DNA of 14,692 nucleotides from an uncultured Alphaproteobacteria bacterium (GTDB lineage Bacteria > Pseudomonadota > Alphaproteobacteria > Rickettsiales > UBA1997), in contig CAJBXX010000289.1 of assembly GCA_903959715.1 (NCBI GenBank), positions 1 through 14,692 of the forward strand, given 5' to 3'. Both the position numbers and the translations under genes were made by a program. Below the pieces are notes generated by a model. That model did not search any database. It was not told the DNA's origin and saw nothing but the letters and a program-made list of their open reading frames with translations. Below are positions 7,032 to 13,709 of this stretch, in pieces. Within the stretch, counting starts at the first letter, position 1. Each line of letters opens with the position of its first letter.

Positions 7032-8165
7032 ATGAATATTACAAATAACGATAAAATCCCATTTTCTCAAAAATTAGAACAACTTAATTGGCTATTAATT
7101 TCCTTGCTAACTACTTTAGCTTTTATTGGGTTTATTATGCTTTACTCGGCCGCTGGCGGGTCATTCAGACCATGGCTTATTCGTCAACTTGGATTTTTTT
7201 GTTTGTTTTTTCCATTGATGATTTTTATCGCGGTTACGGATATAAAAATTTGGTTCAAAGCATCTTATTTATTCTACGCAATCGCTTTGATAATGGTTAT
7301 AATGGTTGATGTCATGGAGCAAATGAGCCACAACGCCATGGGCGCCACTCGTTGGTTTAGAATTGGTTCAATTAAAATTCAACCTTCGGAATTGATGAAA
7401 GTTTGCACGGTTTTTGCTTTGGCACGATATTTTTATAGCATCGAAGCTGAAAATATTGGTCGCTTCAAATTTATTATTACGCCATTGTTAATGATTTTCG
7501 TGCCCGTAGGTTTTATTTTTCATCAACCAGATTTAGGAACGGCATCAATACTCGCGATGGTTGGGGTTGTAGTGCTTTTTATGGCAGGAGTTAAGATGTG
7601 GAAATTTGTTTCCGCTGGGGTTATCGCCTTAATTACCGTTCCTTTTGCATGGCATTTTTTACTTCATGATTATCAAAAACAAAGAATTTTTACTTTTCTC
7701 GACCCTACTCATGACCCACTCGGAAGTGGCTATAACATTATTCAATCAAAAATTGCCGTTGGTTCGGGCGGAGTTTTTGGCAAAGGCTTTTTAGGCGGAA
7801 CTCAAGGACAACTTGATTTCTTGCCAGAAAAACAAACTGATTTTATTTTTACAATGCTAAGTGAAGAACTTGGATTTGTGGGCGGAGTTTTTTCAATTTT
7901 TATTTATTGTGCCATAATCGCCATTTGCATCAATATTGCGATGAAAACAAAGCATCAATTCGGTAGACTTTTTGTGATTGGTATAGTAAATATTTTTTTC
8001 ATTCACATGTTCATCAATATTGGCATGGTGATGGGATTATTGCCAGTCGTTGGAGCCCCCCTGCCCTTCATATCATATGGCGGAACCATAATGGGCTCAA
8101 TGATGATAGGCTTTGGTATGGTTTTAAATATTGATTTAAATCGCGGAGTCGATCTTCGATCGTAA
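7032..8165 (+). CDS. rodA: Rod-shape peptidoglycan glycosyltransferase RodA
   Basis: This SEDS-family membrane enzyme polymerises lipid II into glycan strands for side-wall elongation, normally paired with the transpeptidase PBP2. The 377-aa protein is rich in hydrophobic helices, about ten by eye. Family motifs are GATRWF and QPSELMK (104-123), HQPDLGTA (164-171), GSGYN-QS-IAVGSGG (231-247), PEKQTDFIF (265-273) and PFISYGG (345-351). D270 in that fourth motif aligns with the catalytic Asp262 of E. coli RodA. HQPDLGT and the overall size favour RodA over FtsW, SpoVE being ruled out by the context. The gene stands alone: its upstream neighbour is divergent virB8 and downstream is a convergent tRNA, so the mreBCD-mrdA-rodA arrangement common in proteobacteria is broken. 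The A-rich leader has no Shine-Dalgarno sequence. Confidence 0.94.
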   Translation: MNITNNDKIPFSQKLEQLNWLLISLLTTLAFIGFIMLYSAAGGSFRPWLIRQLGFFCLFFPLMIFIAVTDIKIWFKASYLFYAIALIMVIMVDVMEQMSHNAMGATRWFRIGSIKIQPSELMKVCTVFALARYFYSIEAENIGRFKFIITPLLMIFVPVGFIFHQPDLGTASILAMVGVVVLFMAGVKMWKFVSAGVIALITVPFAWHFLLHDYQKQRIFTFLDPTHDPLGSGYNIIQSKIAVGSGGVFGKGFLGGTQGQLDFLPEKQTDFIFTMLSEELGFVGGVFSIFIYCAIIAICINIAMKTKHQFGRLFVIGIVNIFFIHMFINIGMVMGLLPVVGAPLPFISYGGTIMGSMMIGFGMVLNIDLNRGVDLRS

Positions 8166-8183
8166 ATTTATTTGCGAATTTGA

Positions 8184-8276
8184 TGGCGGACGGAGAGGGA
8201 TTTGAACCCTCGATAGAGTTTTTGACCCTATACACACTTTCCAGGCGTGCGCCTTCAACCACTCGGCCACCCATCC
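8184..8276 (-). tRNA. tRNA-Ser (GGA)
   Basis: The minus strand gives a 93-nt class II tRNA with a long variable arm. The acceptor arms GGATGGG and TCCGTCC pair with two G-T wobbles, followed by discriminator G and encoded CCA (8184-8186). The anticodon loop CTGGAAA gives GGA. The T-arm GAGGG-TTCAAAT-CCCTC is perfect. The variable arm (ATAGGGT...ACTCTAT) forms its own stem. The gene ends 18 nt from the rodA stop, on the opposite strand. Confidence 0.97.
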
Positions 8277-8299
8277 ATTTCAAACTCTTGAAAAATCAT

Positions 8300-8337
8300 A
8301 TTTATTTTTATTAATAAAGGCAATTTATTTTTATTAA
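8300..8337. repeat. 15-bp direct repeat pair
   Basis: ATTTATTTTTATTAA occurs at 8300-8314 and again at 8323-8337, a 23-nt period. The second copy overlaps the stop codon of the epimerase gene. The pair sits between tRNA-Ser and that gene. The low complexity weakens its significance. Confidence 0.6.
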
Positions 8338-8342
8338 ATTGC
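8320..8342 (-). terminator. Weak hairpin at the epimerase stop
   Basis: GCAATTT (8320-8326) and AAATTGC (8336-8342) form a 7-bp stem with a 9-nt loop that covers the stop codon of the minus-strand epimerase gene. No U-tract follows. It may end transcription before tRNA-Ser, or the tRNA may simply be read through and processed. Confidence 0.25.
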
Positions 8343-9239
8343 TTCGATTGCCTTGGCTATTTCAACAAATTTAAAATCATAATCATTTTCTATCGCCTTA
8401 TGTGGCGCAACTTTTTGCGAGGACAACAATAATTCCTCGCCCATTTTTCCAAATAAAATTTTAACTAAAAATTTTGGCATATGAAAAAAACATGGACGCG
8501 AAAATTTTTTCGCTAATATTTGTGAAAATTCACGATTGGTGCAAGGGCTTGGAGACGCTAAATTAATAGCTCCACGCAAAGAATTATTATTCACAATTAA
8601 ATTAAAAATTCCCATTACATCATCGAGATGAATCCAGCTCATAATTTGCCTGCCATCACCAATATTTCCGCCAAAACCAAATTTAAAAGGCATCGAAAGT
8701 TTTTTGATGATACCTCCCCCCTCGCCAACAACCACCGAGGTTCTAAGCAAAACAATTCGAGTTTTATTTTGTGCATTTAAAACAATTTCTTCCCAATCTT
8801 TACATAATTTTTGTGAAAATAAATTTTGTTTAGTTGGTTGCGAATTTTCACTAAAAATTATTGAATTTGATGTTCCATAAAATCCAATTGCCGAACCGCT
8901 AATGAAAAGCTTCGGCGGATTTTGAGTATCGATGATTTTTTGTGTAATTTTTTGTGTAATTTTTATACGACTTTGATAAATTTCTTCACGATTTTTTGCG
9001 GTCCAATATACTGAAATCGGCGCTCCCGCAAGATTTATCACCACATCATAATCAAAATTTTCTTCATCTAAATCATTGATATATTTTAAATTTTTATCAC
9101 TCGAAATTTTATTTTTTTGACGAGTTAATGCAACGATTCGATGCCCGTCTTGTAAGAGCTCTCGACATAATCTTGAACCAATAAAACCAGTCGCTCCCGT
9201 TATTAAAAATTTGCAATTTTTTTGTAGAAGTTTAATCAT
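8334..9239 (-). CDS. TIGR01777-type NAD(P)-binding epimerase (YfcH family)
   Basis: Member of the extended short-chain dehydrogenase/epimerase superfamily; substrate and physiological role are not known for this family. The 301-aa length is typical. The Rossmann start is FLITGATGFIGSRL (11-24), with GATGFIG as the nucleotide-binding loop. Further family features are INLAGAPI (68-75), SGSAIGFYG (114-122) around the active-site serine/tyrosine region, SWIHLDD (201-207) and NLASPSP (226-232). The C-terminal tail (about 250-297), with SSQKVAP and a final YDFKF stretch, resembles the DUF1731 cap of this family. The gene is divergent from the photolyase gene with only about 42 nt between starts, so the two may share a control region. 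An in-frame 12-bp duplication encodes the repeated ITQK near residue 94-101. Confidence 0.87.
   Translation of the reverse strand: MIKLLQKNCKFLITGATGFIGSRLCRELLQDGHRIVALTRQKNKISSDKNLKYINDLDEENFDYDVVINLAGAPISVYWTAKNREEIYQSRIKITQKITQKIIDTQNPPKLFISGSAIGFYGTSNSIIFSENSQPTKQNLFSQKLCKDWEEIVLNAQNKTRIVLLRTSVVVGEGGGIIKKLSMPFKFGFGGNIGDGRQIMSWIHLDDVMGIFNLIVNNNSLRGAINLASPSPCTNREFSQILAKKFSRPCFFHMPKFLVKILFGKMGEELLLSSQKVAPHKAIENDYDFKFVEIAKAIEAI
8935..8964. repeat. 12-bp tandem duplication inside the epimerase gene
   Basis: ATTTTTTGTGTA is exactly repeated at 8935-8946 and 8947-8958, and a partial third copy follows to about 8964. On the coding strand it gives ITQK twice in frame. The exact identity at DNA level points to recent slippage or to a mutable site. 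Confidence 0.85.
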
Positions 9240-9281
9240 AAATTTGTGAGTTTTTAGAACATTTTTAACTTTTTAAAAAAT

Positions 9282-10868
9282 ATGCGCAATTTAATTTTTA
9301 TTTTAGGCGATCAACTTTCTTTGAATATTTCTTCGCTTCAAGATTTTGATAAAAACCACGATGCCATATTGATGGCAGAGGTTTGGGATGAAGCAAAATA
9401 TGCTCCACATCATCAAAAAAAATTGGTTTTAATTTTTTCGGCGATGCGACAATTCAAAAATTATTTAGCAGAAAATGGTTATAAAATTTTTTACACCAAA
9501 CTCGATGACAAAAATAATCAACGCAGTTTTGATGGCGAACTTTTAAAATTTTGTCATCAATTAAATCCACAAAAAATAATTTTAACCGAACCTTCCGAAT
9601 ATAGAGTTTTGAAGCTTTTTAACGATTTTCAACAAAAAAATAATTTTACCGTTGAGATTCGCAATGACGAACGCTTCATTTGTTCTCATCATGAATTTGC
9701 AAGCTTCGTTAAAGATAAAAAAACATTATTGCTCGAAAATTTTTATCATCAAATGCGAAAAAAAACTAAAATTTTGATGGAAGAATTGCCAAAAAAACCT
9801 CGAGCAAAATCGGCTTCTACGCCAGAATTAAAGCCTATCGGAGGCAAATGGAATTATGATAAAGAAAATCGCCAAACTATGCCCGCCGATATTCATCCGC
9901 CAAAAATTTTACAATTAAAAATTTCGCAAATCACTTTGGAAGTTATCGAAATGGTGAAAAAAAATTTTCCAAATAATTTTGGCGAAATTGATAATTTTAA
10001 CTTTGCTACAAACGCTCTGGAAGCCAATTTACACTTTGTGGATTTTTTACAAAATCGTCTAAAAAATTTTGGAAATTATCAAGATGCGATGCGAGAAGAT
10101 GTTGATTTTGGTTTTCATAGCATCATCTCGATGTATATAAATATTGGCTTGCTCGATGCTTTGACTTGCGCCAAAAAAGTTGAAGAAGAATATTTTAAAG
10201 GCAATTGCGACTTGGCGAGTGCCGAAGGATTTATTCGTCAAATCATTGGCTGGCGCGAGTATATTCGCGGTATTTATTGGCATTTTATGCCAGCCTATCG
10301 CGAGTTAAATTATTTTAATCATCAACGAAAATTGCCAGATTTTTATTGGGATGAAAATAAAACTAAAATGAATTGTTTAAAAATCGCCATTAAACAAACA
10401 CGCGAAAACGCCTACAGCCACCACATTCAAAGATTGATGATAACGGGCAATTTTGCCTTGCTTGCCGAAATAAATCCCGACGAAATTGATGCGTGGTATT
10501 TAGGAGTTTATGCCGATGCTTTTGAATGGGTTGAGATGCCAAATACCCGTGGAATGGCGATTTATGCCGATGGCGGAATTGTCGCCTCAAAGCCTTACTG
10601 CTCTAGCGGAAATTATATTAACAAAATGTCGAATTTTTGTAAAAATTGTTATTTCGATGTCAAAAAAACCACCAACGAAAATTCGCTTGTCAAAAATGCT
10701 TGTCCATTTAATTTTTTATATTGGAATTTTTTAATTAAAAATGAAAAATTACTCAAAAATAACGGGCGACTTTTTTATCCTTACGCTAATTTAAAACGCA
10801 AATCCGCACAAGAAATTTTAGCGATAAAAAAATCAGCACAAGAATTTTTCAATGAAATAAAAATTTAA
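9282..10868 (+). CDS. Fe-S bacterial cryptochrome/(6-4) photolyase (PhrB type)
   Basis: A flavoprotein of the FeS-BCP (deoxyribodipyrimidine photolyase-related) family, whose characterised members use blue light to reverse (6-4) photoproducts in DNA. The 528 aa match the family. The N-terminal domain starts RNLIFILGDQLS (2-13), the usual opening of the antenna-binding half. The C-terminal catalytic half has EGFIRQIIGWREYIRGIYW (315-333), SHHIQRLMITGNFALL (379-394) and DAFEWVEMPNTRGMA (412-426). Four cysteines, C365, C453, C456 and C474, fit the 4Fe-4S ligands; the C-to-C spacings of 88 and 3 agree with those I recall for Agrobacterium PhrB, and the last gap is about five residues longer. H380-H381 match the catalytic histidine pair. 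Known relatives bind FAD and a lumazine antenna. The next gene starts 1 nt after the stop. The C terminus holds a duplicated ten-residue unit beginning KSAQE. Confidence 0.92.
   Translation: MRNLIFILGDQLSLNISSLQDFDKNHDAILMAEVWDEAKYAPHHQKKLVLIFSAMRQFKNYLAENGYKIFYTKLDDKNNQRSFDGELLKFCHQLNPQKIILTEPSEYRVLKLFNDFQQKNNFTVEIRNDERFICSHHEFASFVKDKKTLLLENFYHQMRKKTKILMEELPKKPRAKSASTPELKPIGGKWNYDKENRQTMPADIHPPKILQLKISQITLEVIEMVKKNFPNNFGEIDNFNFATNALEANLHFVDFLQNRLKNFGNYQDAMREDVDFGFHSIISMYINIGLLDALTCAKKVEEEYFKGNCDLASAEGFIRQIIGWREYIRGIYWHFMPAYRELNYFNHQRKLPDFYWDENKTKMNCLKIAIKQTRENAYSHHIQRLMITGNFALLAEINPDEIDAWYLGVYADAFEWVEMPNTRGMAIYADGGIVASKPYCSSGNYINKMSNFCKNCYFDVKKTTNENSLVKNACPFNFLYWNFLIKNEKLLKNNGRLFYPYANLKRKSAQEILAIKKSAQEFFNEIKI
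10800..10844 (+). repeat. Imperfect 30-nt direct repeat at the photolyase 3' end
   Basis: AAATCCGCACAAGAA (10800-10814) recurs as AAATCAGCACAAGAA (10830-10844), 14 of 15 bases identical at a 30-nt period. The period is ten codons, so the protein ends with two helical units starting KSAQE. Confidence 0.7.
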
Positions 10869-10869
10869 C

Positions 10870-11619
10870 ATGTTAAATCAACAACAACTCGAACTTTATT
10901 CACGCAATATTTTAATTAAAGAAATTGGCGAAATTGGTCAGCAAAAATTATTGCAAAGCAAAATTTTAGTCATTGGCGCCGGAGGACTTGGCTCTTCGTT
11001 GCTACAATATCTTGCTTGTGCTGGCATTGGCTCACTTGGAGTTATCGATAATGACAAAGTTGAATTATCCAATTTGCAACGGCAAATAATTCATGATTTT
11101 TCCAAAATAAATCTTCGTAAAGTCGATAGCGCTGAAGAAAAATTGCTTAAATTAAATCCCGCTTTAAATCTGCAAACTTACTCGATTCGTGCCAATTATC
11201 AAAATTTAACCGAAATCGTTAAAGATTATGAAATTGTAATCGATGCCACCGATAATTTTCCAACTCGCTTTGTTATTAATCAAGTGTGCTTTGAACAAAA
11301 AAAACCTTTGGTTTTTGGAGCCGTGAAGGGCTTTCAAGGACAATTGAGCATCTTTAAAGCTTACGAAAATAATCAACCTTGTTACGCTTGTTTTAATTCA
11401 AATATTGTTGATGAAAAATTTGAATTGCCATTAAGCGAAAAAGGAATTTTAGGTGCGGTGGCGGGCAGTTTTGGAGCCATGCAAGCACTTTACGCAATTA
11501 AGGAAATTTTACAAATTGGCGAAAATATTTGTGGCAAAATTTTAATTTTTGATTTCCTAAAAAATGATTTTCGCAAAAGCATTTTAAGAAAAAATCCACA
11601 TTGCAAAATTTGTAAATAA
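10870..11619 (+). CDS. ThiF/MoeB-family E1-like adenylyltransferase
   Basis: Enzymes of this family adenylate the C-terminal Gly-Gly of a ubiquitin-like sulfur carrier (ThiS for thiamine, MoaD for molybdopterin) so that sulfur can be loaded. The 249 aa match bacterial ThiF/MoeB. Visible features are the conserved entry region with RNIL (12-15), the nucleotide loop GAGGLG (36-41), DNDKVELSNLQRQI (60-73) with the ATP-contacting arginine, DATDNF (125-130), and two zinc-binding CxxC pairs, C171/C174 and C245/C248. No rhodanese domain is attached. Sequence alone does not separate ThiF from MoeB; no thiS, thiG, moaD or moaE lies nearby. It is coupled to the photolyase gene by a 1-nt gap, so the two are almost certainly translated from one message. 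A functional link to the photolyase is not established. Confidence 0.88.
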   Translation: MLNQQQLELYSRNILIKEIGEIGQQKLLQSKILVIGAGGLGSSLLQYLACAGIGSLGVIDNDKVELSNLQRQIIHDFSKINLRKVDSAEEKLLKLNPALNLQTYSIRANYQNLTEIVKDYEIVIDATDNFPTRFVINQVCFEQKKPLVFGAVKGFQGQLSIFKAYENNQPCYACFNSNIVDEKFELPLSEKGILGAVAGSFGAMQALYAIKEILQIGENICGKILIFDFLKNDFRKSILRKNPHCKICK

Positions 11620-11634
11620 ATTTTTATTTATTTT
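11613..11634. terminator. Weak AT-only hairpin between convergent genes
   Basis: TAAATAA (11613-11619) and TTATTTA (11624-11630) can pair around a 4-nt loop, followed on the plus strand by TTTT. The gap between the ThiF-like stop and the ABC exporter stop is only 13 nt, and this hairpin covers it, so it could act in both directions. The stem is entirely A-T and therefore weak. Confidence 0.25.
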
Positions 11635-13417
11635 ATTGAATTGATTCCTCGATAATTTCCGCTTCATACATTTTTTGATAAAAACCATTTTTTAAAATAA
11701 GTTCTTGATGCGTCCCCGACTCAACAATTTCGCCATCTTTGACAAAAATAATTTTATCGGCATTAATGATTGAAGATAATTTGTGGGCAACGGTAATGAT
11801 GGTTTTATTGCGAGCAAAATCAAGCATTGTTTGATTGATATTTTTTTCATTTTCATTATCGAGAGCCGAGGTCGCTTCGTCAAGAAGTAAAATCGGCGAA
11901 TCCTTGATAATAGCCCGCGCAATCGCTATTCTTTGCCTTTCTCCGCCCGATAATTTTATACCTTTTTCACCGACAAAATTATGAATTCCTTGCGGTAATT
12001 TTTTTATAAAATGTAAAGCCGAATTTTCTTCGATTACACGCTCGACAGCTTCTTGAGTAATTGATTTATTGACATAAGCGATATTTTCGAAAATTGTTCC
12101 CGAAAAAATAAAACAATCTTGCGAAATATAAGAAAAATTTTTACGCAAATCATTAAAAGATAAATTGCGAATATCTTGAGAATTTAACGAAATTGAGCCA
12201 TTATCGACATCATAAAATCTTAATAATAATTGTAAAATTGTGCTTTTACCAGAACCGCTGGATCCAACAATGGCAATCTTTTCGCCTTGTTTTATTTCTA
12301 AATTAAAATTTTTTAAAACATTAAAATCTTTGCGACTTGGATAAGAAAAATTCACTTCGTTAAATTTTATATCAATGATTTGAGTATCGATAAATTTTTC
12401 ATAATCAATTTTTTCTTTAACGGGAGATTTAATTTCAAGCAATTCAAAAATTCTCTCCGCCGATGCCGAAGCACTTTGTAATTGACCAGAAATTTGACTT
12501 AGAGAGACAAGCGATGTCGCTGAAATTATTGAATAAAAAATAAAAGATGATAAATCGCCAGAAGTTATTTTGTTGTTTAAAACATCTTGGCTTCCGATTA
12601 AAATAACCACGGCGATCGAACCAAATGCCAAGCAGATAACCATGGCAACCATCAATGATTTTATGCGAATTTTTTCAAGAGCAATTTTCAAAGAATTATC
12701 AACAAAATTTTTAAAATTATGAGCCTCTTTATCTTCGCATAAATAGGATTGTATTGTTTTTATTCCGCTTACAGACTCTTCAATGTGAGCCGAAACCGCT
12801 GATAAGGAATTTTGTGATTGATGCGATAAATTTTTAATCAATCGCCCTAAAACAAAAATTGGCATTATGGCGATAAAAATCAACAAAAACGAAATAATGC
12901 TAAGCTTTGGACTCGTAAGAAATAAAAAGCACATTCCGCCTAAAAATAAAATCAAATTTCTCAATAAAAAAGAAATGGTATTGCTTAAAACATTGTAAAG
13001 AATTGTGGTATCAACCGAAAGTCGTGAAACCACATCGGCGGTTTTGGTAATTTCAAAAAATTCGGCGGAAACGCGAATTATGTGGTTATATACATTTTTG
13101 CGTAAATCGGCGATAACTTTTTCGGAGGCGGAGTTGATTAAGTAAGACCGGTAATAGCCCGCAACCGACATAATTCCAACCGCTAAAATAAAAATTATCA
13201 ATATTAAATTTAACGAAAATTGATCGTGACGAGCAAAGCCAAGATCGATTAAATATTTTATTGCTTTACCAAAAAATAACACCATTAGAGCTGTTATCAA
13301 AAGGGCAAAGAGAGCAAAAAGGACTTCTTTTTTGTAAGGTTTAAAATATGGAATTAATGATAATAATTTGCGAATAGAGCGGGTTTTTTTTGAGATATTT
13401 TTAGATGATTTGGACAT
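11633..13417 (-). CDS. MsbA-like ABC exporter (fused TMD-NBD half-transporter)
   Basis: A type IV-fold (type I exporter) ABC half-transporter expected to work as a homodimer in the inner membrane, moving a lipid, peptide or other hydrophobic compound outward; the substrate is unknown. The 594 aa comprise a basic N-terminal tail (1-25), a six-helix membrane domain (about 30-320) and an ATPase domain (about 347-590). All ATPase motifs are intact: Walker A GSSGSGKST (385-393), Q-loop Q433, signature LSGGE (489-493), Walker B ILLLDE (509-514), D-loop SALD (517-520) and switch H545. It resembles the alphaproteobacterial MsbA-related group, but assigning lipid A-core flipping is inference. It is the last gene of a minus-strand operon, 14 nt after the CDGSH gene. 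Nothing in the operon suggests a separate accessory subunit. Confidence 0.9.
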   Translation of the reverse strand: MSKSSKNISKKTRSIRKLLSLIPYFKPYKKEVLFALFALLITALMVLFFGKAIKYLIDLGFARHDQFSLNLILIIFILAVGIMSVAGYYRSYLINSASEKVIADLRKNVYNHIIRVSAEFFEITKTADVVSRLSVDTTILYNVLSNTISFLLRNLILFLGGMCFLFLTSPKLSIISFLLIFIAIMPIFVLGRLIKNLSHQSQNSLSAVSAHIEESVSGIKTIQSYLCEDKEAHNFKNFVDNSLKIALEKIRIKSLMVAMVICLAFGSIAVVILIGSQDVLNNKITSGDLSSFIFYSIISATSLVSLSQISGQLQSASASAERIFELLEIKSPVKEKIDYEKFIDTQIIDIKFNEVNFSYPSRKDFNVLKNFNLEIKQGEKIAIVGSSGSGKSTILQLLLRFYDVDNGSISLNSQDIRNLSFNDLRKNFSYISQDCFIFSGTIFENIAYVNKSITQEAVERVIEENSALHFIKKLPQGIHNFVGEKGIKLSGGERQRIAIARAIIKDSPILLLDEATSALDNENEKNINQTMLDFARNKTIITVAHKLSSIINADKIIFVKDGEIVESGTHQELILKNGFYQKMYEAEIIEESIQ

Positions 13418-13431
13418 GTTTTTTTAAAAAA

Positions 13432-13707
13432 TTATTCATTTTTTAAACTTAAGTGAGAACTATCACAAAACATGCCATTTTTACTGTGCTTACAACCGCA
13501 AAAAAAGACAGTTTTATTTTCTTCGGCAACATAAGAAATTGATTTCATAACACTCGATCCGTCAGCGTTTTTGTAAGCCTTGTGGGCACCGTCGCAAAAA
13601 GGTTGTTTGGCGGATAAACCGCAAGAGCACCACGAATATTTTTTACCGGCCTCAACTTCGATTTTATAAGGATTTTTTTGAGAAATTTTTGGTAAAATAT
13701 TGGTCAT
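13432..13707 (-). CDS. Dual CDGSH-domain iron-sulfur protein
   Basis: A small 91-aa protein with two CDGSH-type 2Fe-2S sites in tandem. The first site is C27, C29, C38, H42 in CSCGLSAKQPFCDGAH (27-42). The second is C70, C72, C81, H85 in CGCKHSKNGMFCDSSH (70-85). Both keep the three-Cys, one-His ligand set. The second has CDSSH rather than CDGSH, so Gly is replaced by Ser, and lacks the usual proline before the third cysteine, where it has Gly. Such proteins are monomers that mimic the mitoNEET dimer; redox, electron-transfer or cluster-storage roles are proposed for bacterial members. There is no signal peptide, so it is cytoplasmic. The gene begins 2 nt after the end of the upstream coiled-coil gene and ends 14 nt before the ABC exporter gene, so the three are one operon. 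Confidence 0.92.
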   Translation of the reverse strand: MTNILPKISQKNPYKIEVEAGKKYSWCSCGLSAKQPFCDGAHKAYKNADGSSVMKSISYVAEENKTVFFCGCKHSKNGMFCDSSHLSLKNE

Positions 13708-13709
13708 GA

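Noticed and set aside
8068..8283. Minus-strand 71-codon frame covering tRNA-Ser and the rodA 3' end
   Set aside because: It is fully explained by tRNA-Ser and rodA, both with strong evidence.
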